Below, piece after piece: positions 51,066-59,857 of a stretch of 64,000 nt of DNA. A program made the translations under genes and the position numbers. Origin of the DNA: Microbacterium atlanticum (GTDB taxonomy: Bacteria > Actinomycetota > Actinomycetes > Actinomycetales > Microbacteriaceae); assembly GCF_015277815.1 (NCBI RefSeq), contig NZ_CP063813.1, forward strand, positions 1,860,001 through 1,924,000, read 5' to 3'. The notes below the pieces were generated by a model. The model saw only the letters and a program-made list of their open reading frames with translations. It ran no database searches and was not told the origin of the DNA. Within the stretch, counting starts at the first letter, position 1. Every line of letters begins with the position of its first letter.

Positions 51066-52199
51066 ATGGGCGGCTTCTCGCCCGAGCAGCTGCCGGTGCT
51101 CTCGACCCTCGCCAAAGGCTTCGCCGTCTTCGACGCGTGGTTCGCCGCAGTGCCCTCGCAGACGTACTGCAACCGGTCGTTCTTCCACGCCTCCACATCG
51201 CACGGCTTCGTCACCAACAAGCACGGCGGCGGCTACGACAAGTGGCTCGACGCCGCCCCGGCGCCCACGATCTTCAACCGGCTCGAGGAGGCGGGCATCT
51301 CGTGGAAGGTCTATTTCGACGAGATGCAGCTCGTCTCGCTCACCGGCATCCTCCACGCGCCGGTGCTCGAGCAGTACTGGCGCACGGGACGATTCGGGCA
51401 CATGTCGGAGTTCTACGACGACGCCGCCGCCGGCCGCCTCGCGGCGTACTCGTTCATCGAGCCGCGGCTGGTGTACAACCACAACGACTTCCACCCGCCC
51501 TTCGGCGCGCTGCGGCAGAGCGACGTCGACGGCGAAGACGTCGTAGACTCCGCCGTATCCGATGTGCGCAACGGCGAGAAGCTCGTCGCCGACGTCTACA
51601 ACGCCGTGAAGTCCGCGGCGACGCCGGACGGGTCGAACGCGATGAACACACTGCTGCTCATCACGTTCGACGAGCACGGCGGAACCTACGACCACGTCCC
51701 CCCTCCCCCGGCGACGCCGCCGCTCGCCGACGACGCGCCGGGCGAGATGGGGTTCGCGTTCGACCGGCTCGGCGTGCGGGTCCCCGCGATCGCGGTCTCG
51801 GCGTACACGCGCGCGGGGACCATCGTGCACGACGAAATGCATCACGCCGCCGTCATGGCCACGCTCGCGAGGCTGCACGGCCTGCGTCCGCTCACCCGAC
51901 GCGACGCCGATGCGAACGACCTCTTCTCGGTCGTCAACCTCGAGACGCCGCGCGACCCGGCGACGTGGCCGGTGGTGCATCCGATGTACGTTCCGCCGAA
52001 CCCGCACGAGGACGAGGCATCCGATCTGAAGGACGGGCCCCACAAGCACAAGCCGCTCAGCCCGCCGGGCCGGGGCCTGCTGGGCCTGCTGCTCGCGAAG
52101 TACGGTCCGCCCGGCGCGCCCGAGCCGCAGACGTACGCCGAGGCGTTCGACATCCTGCAGACGCACGGCCTGGGGCTGTTCTACCCGAAGACGTCGTGA
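51066..52199 (+). pseudogene. 3' remnant of the same phosphoesterase gene
   Basis: The longest start-to-stop frame has 377 residues. It holds the C-terminal two thirds of a PF04185 phosphoesterase: GFSPEQLPVLSTLAKGFAVFD, PSQTYCNRSFFHAS, LLITFDEHGGTYDHVPPP and RVPAIAVSAYTRAG. Upstream in this frame, from 51003 to 51065, WNNLTRLRGGRPPTLDEASHI is also family-like, so homology starts before any start codon. The segment with the ENRSFD metal ligands is missing. It is therefore a deleted gene, unlikely to give an active exported enzyme. Confidence 0.83.
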
Positions 52200-52263
52200 A
52201 CGGATGCCGCCGCCGGGCGACCGCGCCGCGAATCGCGCGCGACCGCCACGGCGGCGGCGTCGG

Positions 52264-53691
52264 TCACCGCAGCAGCATCGCCCTTCCCGGCTCGCGGAGG
52301 ATGTCGGCGACCTCCACCAGGAACCGCGATCCCTGCTCGCCGTCGACGAGCCGGTGGTCGAAGGACAGCGCCAGCGTCATGACGTCACGCAGCGCGATCT
52401 CGCCCCGGTGCTCCCACGGCTGGCGCCGCACCGCGCCGAGAGCCAGGATGCCCGCCTCGCCCGGGTTGATGATCGGGGTGCCGGCGTCCACCCCGAACAC
52501 GCCGACGTTCGTGATGGAGAACGTGCCGCCCATCATGTCTGCGGGCGCCGTCTTGCCGGCACGGGCCGTCTCGGCCAGCGCGCGGATCGCGTCGGCGAGT
52601 TCCGCGAGGTTCAGCTCCTGAGCATCCCGGATGTTCGGCACCACGAGCCCACGGCCGGTGGCGGCGGCGATACCGAGATTGACGTAGTGGTGCTCGACGA
52701 TCTCTCCGGCTTCCTCATCCCACCGCGAGTTCAGGCCGGGGTGACGGGCGAGCGCGAGGCACACGGCCTTCGCCGCGACCGCCATGATGCCGATCCGGTG
52801 CTCCTGCAGGGCGCGGTCGCCCTTGAACGACGCGATGAGCTCGCTGGTCGCCGTGACGTCGACGGTCAGGAACGTGGTGACGTGCGGCGCGGTGAACGCG
52901 CTGCGGACCATCGCGTCGGCGGTCAGCCGGCGCACTCCGCGGATGGGGGTGCGCGTCGTGCGCCCGCCGCCGGCTGCGGGACGCGGCGGTTCGAACGTCT
53001 CGACCGGCTCCGCCACGGCGGGCTCGGCGGCGACGACCCCCACCCGCGACGCATAGGCGTCGACGTCGGCGCGCGTGATGACGCCCGAGGCGCCGGTCGC
53101 CTCGACGAGGGCGAGGTCCACGCCGAGCTGCTTGGCGTACCTGCGCACGGGAGGCGTCGACCGCGGCCGCTCCACGGGGCGCTCGACGACATCGCCGAGC
53201 TGGATCGCATCGTGCGGCGCCGCCTCGAGCACGGCGGTGTCCGACGCGGCGGCGGCGGAGGCGGCCACGCGGGCCCGCCGCTGCGGACGCGCGGACGCAC
53301 GCGGCGCCGCGCCGTACCCCACGAGGTTCGGCTGGGCCTTCTCGTTCGCGCCGCTCTGCTCGGCCTGCTGCCCTGCCTCGCTTGCGGGCGCAGCGGGCTC
53401 AGCCGGTGCTGCGGAGGTCGCCTGCACCGGCGCCGGCGGCGCGGCATCCGTCGCTGCGGTGTCGAAGGAGATGAGCACCGAGCCCACGGCGACGACATCG
53501 CCCGGCTCGGCGTGAAGCGCGGTGACGGTGCCGGCGTGCGGGGACGGCAGCTCGACGACGGCCTTGGCCGTCTCGACCTCGGCGATCGTCTGGTTCAGCG
53601 CCACGGTGTCGCCCACCGCGACCATCCACTGCACGAGCTCGGCCTCGGGGAGACCCTCGCCCAGGTCGGGGAGTCGGAAGTCCTGCGGCAT
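52264..53691 (-). CDS. bkdC: branched-chain 2-oxoacid dehydrogenase E2 (dihydrolipoamide acyltransferase)
   Basis: A 475-residue E2. The lipoyl domain (residues 1-78) has the lipoylated Lys in VETAKAVVE. An Ala- and Pro-rich linker follows. The peripheral-subunit binding domain (near 155-190) reads TPPVRRYAKQLGVDLALVEATG. The catalytic domain ends with SFDHRLVDGEQGSRFL, containing the active His and Asp. It transfers the branched acyl group to CoA. ATG overlaps the E1beta stop by one base (TGATG). No E3 gene lies in the window. Confidence 0.95.
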   Translation of the reverse strand: MPQDFRLPDLGEGLPEAELVQWMVAVGDTVALNQTIAEVETAKAVVELPSPHAGTVTALHAEPGDVVAVGSVLISFDTAATDAAPPAPVQATSAAPAEPAAPASEAGQQAEQSGANEKAQPNLVGYGAAPRASARPQRRARVAASAAAASDTAVLEAAPHDAIQLGDVVERPVERPRSTPPVRRYAKQLGVDLALVEATGASGVITRADVDAYASRVGVVAAEPAVAEPVETFEPPRPAAGGGRTTRTPIRGVRRLTADAMVRSAFTAPHVTTFLTVDVTATSELIASFKGDRALQEHRIGIMAVAAKAVCLALARHPGLNSRWDEEAGEIVEHHYVNLGIAAATGRGLVVPNIRDAQELNLAELADAIRALAETARAGKTAPADMMGGTFSITNVGVFGVDAGTPIINPGEAGILALGAVRRQPWEHRGEIALRDVMTLALSFDHRLVDGEQGSRFLVEVADILREPGRAMLLR

Positions 53692-54701
53692 CAGTCCAGC
53701 ACCCCCGAGAGGCTGTTGGGGCGATCCATCACGCGGTCGACGGCGTCGAGGATGCGGTCCAGGTCGGGCAGGTGGTGCTTCTCGAGCTTGGCGGGCGGGT
53801 ACGGGATGTCGTGCCCGGTGACGCGCTGCGGCGCCGCCTCGAGGTAGTTGAAGCAGCGCTCGGTCACGCTCGCGATGAGCTCGGCGCCCACGCCCGCCTC
53901 GCGCGCGGCCTCGTGCGTGACGACGACCCGACCGGTCTTGCGGACGGATGCCGTCACCGTGCGGTAGTCCACCGGCGAGATCGACCGCAGGTCGATGACC
54001 TCGATGGAGACGCCGTCGTCCTCGGCCGCGGTCGCCGCATCGAGCGCGGTCGCCACCTGCGAGCCGTACGTGAGCAGCGTCACGTCCTCACCCTCCCGGG
54101 CGATGCGCGCGAGGCCCATGGGCGGTGCGTCGGCGAGCTGCACGTCGAGGTCGACCTCGCCCTTGGTGTGGTAGAGGCGCTTGGGCTCGAAGTAGACCAC
54201 CGGGTCGTTCGACGCGATCGCCTGCCGCAGCATGACGTATGCGTCCTGCGGATTGGAGACCGCGATCACGCGCAGGCCGGACGTGTGGACGAAGTACGCC
54301 TCGGGCGACTCGGAGTGGTGCTCGGCAGCGCCGACTCCCCCCGCCCACGGGATGCGGATGGTGATGGGCATCGTCACGTTGCCCCGCGTGCGGTAGTGGA
54401 GCTTGGCCACCTGGCACACGATCTGGTCGAACGCGGGGTACACGAACCCGTCGAACTGGATCTCGACGACGGGGCGATAGCCGCGGAACGCCAGGCCCAC
54501 GGCGGTTCCCATGATGCCCGCCTCGGCCAGCGGCGTGTCGACCACGCGCTGCGCCCCGAACTCGGACTGCAGGCCGTCGGTGATGCGGAACACCCCGCCC
54601 AGCTTGCCGATGTCCTCGCCCATGACGAGGACCTTCGGGTCGTCGGCCATCGCGCGGCGGAGGCCTTCGTTGATGGCCTTGGCCATCGTCAGCTGCACCA
54701 T
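53691..54701 (-). CDS. bkdB: branched-chain 2-oxoacid dehydrogenase E1 beta subunit
   Basis: A 336-residue E1beta. The N-terminus QLTMAKAINEGLRRAMADDPKVLVMGEDIGKLGGVF is the E1beta hallmark; VDTPLAEAGIMGTAVGLAFRGYRPVVE and FDQIVCQVAKLHYRTRG follow. EVIDLRSISPVDYRTVTASVRKTGRVVVTHEA marks the C-terminal transketolase domain. With E1alpha it binds TPP and decarboxylates 2-oxo acids from leucine, isoleucine and valine. It starts one base after the E1alpha stop. Confidence 0.95.
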   Translation of the reverse strand: MVQLTMAKAINEGLRRAMADDPKVLVMGEDIGKLGGVFRITDGLQSEFGAQRVVDTPLAEAGIMGTAVGLAFRGYRPVVEIQFDGFVYPAFDQIVCQVAKLHYRTRGNVTMPITIRIPWAGGVGAAEHHSESPEAYFVHTSGLRVIAVSNPQDAYVMLRQAIASNDPVVYFEPKRLYHTKGEVDLDVQLADAPPMGLARIAREGEDVTLLTYGSQVATALDAATAAEDDGVSIEVIDLRSISPVDYRTVTASVRKTGRVVVTHEAAREAGVGAELIASVTERCFNYLEAAPQRVTGHDIPYPPAKLEKHHLPDLDRILDAVDRVMDRPNSLSGVLD

Positions 54702-54702
54702 G

Positions 54703-55824
54703 TCACGCCTCCTCGGCCGGGGCGAACCCGTTCAGGTACGCACCGAACCACTCGCGCTGCTCGTCGATGCCGGAGTGCGGCTCGGCGTAGACGTCGTCGA
54801 GGATCGTCAGCGGCGGGCGGGTCGTGGCGGACATCGCGGCGTGGCGCACCGCGGCGGCCAGCGCATCGGCGTCGGCGTCCACGCTCGCGACGAACGCCTC
54901 GTCGAACTCGTTCTGGGAACGAAGCAGCGCCTCGACGCGCGCGATCGGGTCGCGCCGCCGCCAGCTCTCGACCTCCTCCTTGTCGCGGTAGCGGGTCGGG
55001 TCGTCGGAGGTGGTGTGCGGTCCCATGCGGTACGTGACGGCTTCGATGAACGCGGGGCCGTTCCCACGGCGCGCGTTGTCGATCGCCCAGCGCATGGCCG
55101 CGAGGCAGGCGAGCACGTCGTTGCCGTCGACGCGCATGCTCGGGATGCCGAAGCCCGGGGCGCGGCCGGCGATCGGGAACTTCGCCTGCACGGTGACGGG
55201 CTCGGAGATCGCCCACTGGTTGTTGGTGCACACGAAGACGACCGGAGCGCCGTAGGACGAGGCGAACACCATCGCCTCGTTGACGTCGCCCTGACTGGAG
55301 GCGCCGTCGCCGAAGTACGCCACCGCGACCTGGTCGGTGCCGTCACGCTGGATGCCCATCGCGTACCCGACGGCGTGCAGCGACTGGGCGCCGATGATGA
55401 TCTGCTGCGTCGCCGTGTTGAGGTCGTAGGGGTTGTAGGTCGAGTGCTCCTCGCCGCGCCAGGCGAGGACGAAGTCGGAGGGCTTCCCACCGCGCGCGTA
55501 GACCACTCCGGTCTCGCGGTAGCTCGGGAACGCGAAGTCGTCGGCGCGCAGGGCGCGGGCCGTTCCGATCTGCGTGGCCTCCTGCCCCTGGCACGGCGGC
55601 CAGAGGGCGAGCTGACCCTGCCGCTGCAGGGCGACGCCCTCGGTGTCGATACGGCGCAGCAGCACCATGTCTCGGTACAGGCCGCGCAGCGTCGCCGCGT
55701 CGACGTCGGCCACCCACCGGTCCAGCTCGGGGTCGGCGATGCGCTCGCCGTCGGGGGTCAGCAGTCGCGCGACATCATCGATGTCGGTGGCGAGGTCGGC
55801 TGTGGGGGTCAGGGTGTGCGTCAT
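54703..55824 (-). CDS. bkdA: branched-chain 2-oxoacid dehydrogenase E1 alpha subunit
   Basis: A 373-residue E1alpha. The TPP motif is YFGDGASSQGDVNEAMVFASSYGAPVVFVCTNNQWAIS (GDG...NN). PPCQGQEATQIGTA and YRMGPHTTSDDPTRYR are further family blocks, the latter close to the regulatory loop. I chose ATG 55824 because AAGGAG lies eight bases upstream; ATG 55830 and GTG 55833 are in frame. It is first in the bkd operon and diverges from an Lrp-type regulator. Confidence 0.95.
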   Translation of the reverse strand: MTHTLTPTADLATDIDDVARLLTPDGERIADPELDRWVADVDAATLRGLYRDMVLLRRIDTEGVALQRQGQLALWPPCQGQEATQIGTARALRADDFAFPSYRETGVVYARGGKPSDFVLAWRGEEHSTYNPYDLNTATQQIIIGAQSLHAVGYAMGIQRDGTDQVAVAYFGDGASSQGDVNEAMVFASSYGAPVVFVCTNNQWAISEPVTVQAKFPIAGRAPGFGIPSMRVDGNDVLACLAAMRWAIDNARRGNGPAFIEAVTYRMGPHTTSDDPTRYRDKEEVESWRRRDPIARVEALLRSQNEFDEAFVASVDADADALAAAVRHAAMSATTRPPLTILDDVYAEPHSGIDEQREWFGAYLNGFAPAEEA

Positions 55825-55922
55825 CGTCATCACTCCTTCATGCCGGCCCCCTCGTGAGGGGCCGCGTGGCGTGCGCCGGCGGCGTCGCCGGCTGATTCGA
55901 GGCTACGTCGGCGAGGCACCTC

Positions 55923-55949
55923 GCTCAAGCATCTGGGATCAGCTTGAGC
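55923..55949. promoter_or_regulatory. inverted repeat, candidate Lrp/BkdR operator
   Basis: GCTCAAGC and GCTTGAGC form a perfect eight-base inverted repeat with an 11-base spacer in the gap between bkdA and the divergent Lrp-type gene. It is the natural place for that regulator to control both. Confidence 0.65.
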
Positions 55950-55995
55950 ATGTTGACAACCAACGCCGCGGAATGGCGTGCTAACGTTTCGCACT

Positions 55996-56466
55996 ATGGG
56001 CGCCCTTGATCACGTCGACCTGGAGCTTCTGGCAGCACTCTCCGCGGACCCGCGCGCGACCGTCGTCGCCCTCGCCGAGAGACTCGGCCTCTCGCGCAAC
56101 ACCGTCCAGGCGCGCATGGCGCGCCTCGAGCGCGCGGGAGTCTTCCTCTCGTATGAGCGCGCCATCTCCTCGGCCTCGCTCGGGTTTCCCATCGAGGCCT
56201 TCATCAGCGTCATCGTGCGCCAGGCTGAGCTGCCGCGCATCGCGGTGGAGCTCGCGCGCGTCCCGGAAGTCGTGCAGGCACACGGCCTCTCAGGCCAGGT
56301 GGATCTGCTGGTGCGCGTCGCATGCCGCGACACGCAGCACCTCTTCGACACCGACGCCCGCATCCTCGCGATCGAGGGGGTCGAGCGCACCGAGACCTCG
56401 CTGGTGATGGGCGAGGTCATCCCCCATCGGGTGACGCCCCTCATGGAGCTCGCCCGTCGCGACTGA
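55996..56466 (+). CDS. Lrp/AsnC family regulator (probable BkdR)
   Basis: A 156-residue Lrp. The helix-turn-helix is DLELLAALSADPRATVVALAERLGLSRNTVQARMARLE. The RAM domain follows (residues 70-150), including VVQAHGLSGQVDLLVRVACRD, which normally binds amino acids. The divergent bkd operon suggests it responds to leucine, isoleucine or valine. ATG 55996 is preferred over GTG 55978 because the protein then starts just before the DNA-binding helices. Confidence 0.93.
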   Translation: MGALDHVDLELLAALSADPRATVVALAERLGLSRNTVQARMARLERAGVFLSYERAISSASLGFPIEAFISVIVRQAELPRIAVELARVPEVVQAHGLSGQVDLLVRVACRDTQHLFDTDARILAIEGVERTETSLVMGEVIPHRVTPLMELARRD

Positions 56467-56480
56467 GGCCGGCGGGCCTC
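56465..56480. terminator. short hairpin between convergent genes
   Basis: GAGGCC (56465-56470) pairs with GGCCTC (56475-56480) over a GGCG loop, between the Lrp stop and the EamA stop. No T-run; a weak terminator call. Confidence 0.35.
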
Positions 56481-57485
56481 TCAGGAGATCACGGCGGCCT
56501 CGCTCTTCGGGCTTCCCGTCGACGCGGCATCGGCTCGCACCAGGATCACACCCACCAGGATGAGCGCTCCCCCGACGAACTGGATGGGCGCGGGCACCTC
56601 GGCCAGGAAGAGCCAGGCGAACCCGAGCGCGAAAAGCACCTCCGAGAGCCCCACGAACGACGCGACCCGCGACCCGATGCGGGGGACAGCCATCACGCCG
56701 AACGCGTAACCGAGCGTTGTGGCGACGGCGGCGACCCAGAGGAGCGGCATCCACCACGGCACCGCCACGCCGCCCAGCTGCACGTCCACCGCGGGGGCAT
56801 GGAACGGCATGATGCCGGTGAGACAGAGTACGCCCATCACCAGGGCACCGGTCAGCAGACCGCTTGCCGCGAGGGCGAGGGGCGGGAGGTCGTCCCCCGC
56901 CCGCTCCGAGATCACGAAGTATGCACACACGCAGACCGCCGCGGCCAGCGCGAACAGGGTTCCGATGAGGTCGAAGGATGCCCCGGAGACGTCCACCACG
57001 AGCACAAGACCTGCGATCGCGACCACGGAGCCCCACAGCACCAGGGCGGAGGGCCGCTTGCGGGTGCGCAGCCACACCGCGGCCACGAGCATGACGGGTG
57101 CGAGGTACTGGATGAGCAGTGCCACGGCGACCGGCATCCGCTGCATGGCGGAGAAGAAGAAGAGCTGGCAGCCGAGCACGGGCATCAACCCGAATCCCAG
57201 GATGAGTCGCCAGTGGCGCCGGAGGAACCCCGGCTGCCGCGTCATCGCGAGCAGCAGCGCCGGCGAGAGGATGAGGCCCGCGACCCCCATCCGCACGAGA
57301 AGCGCCGCGCCGAGCGACCAGCCGGCTTCGAGCAGCGGCTTGACGAACGGGCCGCTCGAGGAGAACGCCAGCGCCGACGCGATGCCGAGAAGGAGACCGG
57401 TGGTGCGCAGGCGTGCGCTCGAGACGACGGCCGCGCTGGACGTGATGACGGGAAGGGGCGCGGTCGAGGCGGTCATGGGCGGCAT
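56481..57485 (-). CDS. EamA/DMT family transporter
   Basis: A 334-residue permease with ten hydrophobic helices in two EamA repeats (about residues 28-160 and 170-315). LLLGIASALAFSSSGPFVKPLLEAGWSL opens the first and GTLFALAAAVCVCAYFVISERAGDD the second. Such transporters move amino acids, sugars or drugs; the substrate is unknown. Start ATG 57485 has an in-frame ATG 57476 as alternative; no clear ribosome site is seen. It diverges from the CGNR gene. Confidence 0.9.
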   Translation of the reverse strand: MPPMTASTAPLPVITSSAAVVSSARLRTTGLLLGIASALAFSSSGPFVKPLLEAGWSLGAALLVRMGVAGLILSPALLLAMTRQPGFLRRHWRLILGFGLMPVLGCQLFFFSAMQRMPVAVALLIQYLAPVMLVAAVWLRTRKRPSALVLWGSVVAIAGLVLVVDVSGASFDLIGTLFALAAAVCVCAYFVISERAGDDLPPLALAASGLLTGALVMGVLCLTGIMPFHAPAVDVQLGGVAVPWWMPLLWVAAVATTLGYAFGVMAVPRIGSRVASFVGLSEVLFALGFAWLFLAEVPAPIQFVGGALILVGVILVRADAASTGSPKSEAAVIS

Positions 57486-57551
57486 CCGGCTGTCAGGAGC
57501 GAAACGTGCTTACACTGGTGACGATACGCGCACTCGATGTCAGGAGTCAAC

Positions 57552-58106
57552 ATGGTTTTCATCCATGACACGCGACAGAGCCTGCGTGCCGCGGCGCACC
57601 TCGTGAACACGATGCCCGGGCGTGACGGCGAGGACACCCTCTCGACCGCCGCGGACTTCGAGGAATACCTGCGGGTGAACCCGTATACCGGCGCGATACG
57701 CCGCGACGAGACCGAGCTCGCGGCGCTCCGCGCCATCCGCCCGCGCCTTCGGCGACTGTGGGAGGTGGATCGCGACGCGGCGGTGCCGCTCGTGAACGAG
57801 ATGCTCCGTGACGGGCACGCCCTCCCCCGCCTCGTGATCCACGACGGCTTCGACTGGCACATCCACGCCACCAGCGACGATGCGCCGCTGGCCACCCGTG
57901 TGCTCGTCGAGGCGGCGATGGCGTTCGTGGACGTCATCCGCGCGGACGAGTACGACCGCGTGCGCATCTGCTCGGCGGATGACTGCGACGACGTGTACGT
58001 CGACTACTCCAAGAACGGCTCCAAGCGCTATTGCGACACCGGCAACTGCGGCAACCGCATGAACGTCAACGCGTACCGTCGTCGGAAGGCGCGAGAAAGC
58101 GCGTGA
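57552..58106 (+). CDS. CGNR zinc-finger domain protein (ABATE domain type)
   Basis: A 184-residue putative regulator. The N-terminal ABATE-like domain reads HLVNTMPGRDGEDTLSTAADFEEYL. The C-terminal CGNR zinc finger is CSADDCDDVYVDYSKNGSKRYCDTGNCGNRMNVNAYRRRK with four cysteines. These proteins are thought to bind DNA and sense stress or metabolites. ATG 57552 has AGGAG upstream; ATG 57537 is weaker. Its last 41 bases overlap the convergent hydrolase gene. Confidence 0.9.
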   Translation: MVFIHDTRQSLRAAAHLVNTMPGRDGEDTLSTAADFEEYLRVNPYTGAIRRDETELAALRAIRPRLRRLWEVDRDAAVPLVNEMLRDGHALPRLVIHDGFDWHIHATSDDAPLATRVLVEAAMAFVDVIRADEYDRVRICSADDCDDVYVDYSKNGSKRYCDTGNCGNRMNVNAYRRRKARESA

Positions 58107-58965
58107 TCGCGCCGGCTGCGGCCGCCGGCGTCTCGTAGTGGATGAGATGTCCCACGTCGGGGATCTCGACCAGCTCCGCGGCGGGGAACATCCTAGCCAG
58201 GCGCCGCTCCGCCTCGATGGGAGTGATGTCGTCGCGTTGCGCCGCGACGAGCAGCGTCGGCTGCGCGATGCGCGGGGCGTACTCCCGCACATCGTGCGAG
58301 ACCGACGCGACGAACGCGTCGTGGAGCACGTCGCGGTCCGCGAAGCGCGAGAAGTAGGTGTCGTGCTGGTCGTGGACGAAGCGCCGGATGCCGGGGTCCT
58401 TGGTCTTGGCCATGGACTCGCTCATGACCCGCACGATGAGGCCGTTGCGCAGCAGCGCTTCGCCGAGGCGACGGGGAAGCCGTGCTCCCGCCCAGTAGTA
58501 GAACACGGCGAGCCGGGTCAGCAGGCCGCGCGGGCCCTCGAGCGCAGGGGCCCCGATCGGGTTGACGAGGATGACGCGCGGCGCCTCCATGCCGCCGGCC
58601 ACGGCTGCCGCCACCACGATCGAGCCGAAGGAGTGGCCGAGGATGACCGCGCCGGGCGCGGCCGCGCGCGAGAACTCCGCCAGCCACTGCGCGTAGAGGT
58701 TCAGGTCGTGCGCGCGCCCCGGCACCGGCGGCGTCTCACCGAAACCGGGCAGGTCCGGCGAGATGATCCGCGCGCCCGGGAGGTGCGCCACGACAGGTTC
58801 CAGCCCGTGGTGCTCGCCGCGGAACCCGTGCACCGCGATGATCGTCGTGTCCGCATCCGCCGGCCCGTACACCCAGTACGCGGTCACCCCGCCCAGCACG
58901 GTCGCCTCGCGCCTGTCGACGGGGATCTCGTCGAGGAGGCGCGCGTAGGGGTTGAGGGCGGTCAC
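58066..58965 (-). CDS. alpha/beta-fold hydrolase
   Basis: A 299-residue hydrolase. The oxyanion region is VHGFRGEHHGLEPV, the nucleophile elbow is VILGHSFGSIV (GHSFG), the acid lies in LVAAQRDDITPIEAERRLA, and the histidine in IPDVGHLIHYETP. A helical cap is present at residues 140-210. Substrate unknown (ester, epoxide or lactone). GTG follows TAGACT by six bases (leaderless). Confidence 0.92.
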   Translation of the reverse strand: MTALNPYARLLDEIPVDRREATVLGGVTAYWVYGPADADTTIIAVHGFRGEHHGLEPVVAHLPGARIISPDLPGFGETPPVPGRAHDLNLYAQWLAEFSRAAAPGAVILGHSFGSIVVAAAVAGGMEAPRVILVNPIGAPALEGPRGLLTRLAVFYYWAGARLPRRLGEALLRNGLIVRVMSESMAKTKDPGIRRFVHDQHDTYFSRFADRDVLHDAFVASVSHDVREYAPRIAQPTLLVAAQRDDITPIEAERRLARMFPAAELVEIPDVGHLIHYETPAAAAGAITRFLAPSDDGTR

Positions 58966-59053
58966 CCGTCGAGTCTACGAGGGCGAGCGGCGCGACGTCG
59001 GACCGCGAAGCGCCGGAACCGCGATGTCGGAGCCGACGCATACCGTGAGCGGC

Positions 59054-59785
59054 ATGAGTCACCGCCCGTCCGATCGGCCGCCACTGCGGGAGGTGCCGGA
59101 CTGGATGCGCGTCGTGGGCGTCTTCGACCTCGAGACGACGGGGGTCGATGTCGCGGTCGATCGGATCGTCACCGCGCACGTCGGGCTGCTGGACGCCGAC
59201 GGCGGCGTCGTCCGTGCCCGCGACTGGCTCGCCGATCCCGGCGTCGCGATCCCCGAAGCGGCGAGCGGCATCCACGGCATCACCACATCGCACGCTCGCA
59301 CCCACGGGCGTCCCGCGCGCGAGGTCGTGGCGGAGGTGGTCACGGCCGTGCGCGCCGTGCTCGACGCCGGCATCCCCGTCGTCGCCTACAACGCGCCCTT
59401 CGACTTCTCGATGCTGAAGTACGAGTCGCTGCGCCACGGGGTGCCGCCCATCGAGGATCCGTCTCCCGTGATCGATCCCCTCGTCGTCGACAAGGCCTGC
59501 GATCGCTGGCGCCGCGGCAAGCGCACCCTCGCAGTCGTGGCCGCGCACTACGCGGTGCGGCTCGACGCGGCCCACGAGGCGTCTGCGGACGCCGTCGCGG
59601 CGGGCCGGGTCGCGCAAGCGCTCGCCGGCCGCTACGCGCCGTGGCTCCCGGCGACCGCCCACGAGCTGCACACGAGTCAGATCGCGTGGGCGCGGGCGCA
59701 GGCCGAGAGCCTCACCGACTACTTCATCCGCATCGGGCGCCTCGAGCCCGATGACCGTCTCGACGGCCGCTGGCCGATCCGCTGA
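59054..59785 (+). CDS. 3'-5' exonuclease (DnaQ/epsilon-like)
   Basis: A 243-residue DEDD exonuclease. Exo I is VVGVFDLETTGVDV with the metal Asp-Glu, Exo II is VAYNAPFDFSMLKYES, and Exo III is RLDAAHEASADAVAAGRV with His-Asp (DEDDh). Family members proofread DNA or trim RNA and DNA; as a stand-alone protein its role is open. ATG 59054 follows TACCGT by seven bases (leaderless); ATG 59024 upstream is unlikely. Confidence 0.93.
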   Translation: MSHRPSDRPPLREVPDWMRVVGVFDLETTGVDVAVDRIVTAHVGLLDADGGVVRARDWLADPGVAIPEAASGIHGITTSHARTHGRPAREVVAEVVTAVRAVLDAGIPVVAYNAPFDFSMLKYESLRHGVPPIEDPSPVIDPLVVDKACDRWRRGKRTLAVVAAHYAVRLDAAHEASADAVAAGRVAQALAGRYAPWLPATAHELHTSQIAWARAQAESLTDYFIRIGRLEPDDRLDGRWPIR

Positions 59786-59798
59786 CCCCGCACACGCA

Positions 59799-59825
59799 GA
59801 AGACCCCGCACCAGGCGGGGTCTTC
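59799..59825. terminator. bidirectional terminator
   Basis: GAAGACCCCGC (59799-59809) pairs perfectly with GCGGGGTCTTC (59815-59825) over an ACCAG loop. It lies between the exonuclease gene and the convergent rpmE2 gene and has A/T-containing edges on both sides. Confidence 0.85.
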
Positions 59826-59857
59826 CGAGGCGGCGGGCCGGCTGGCCCGTGCGCGGC

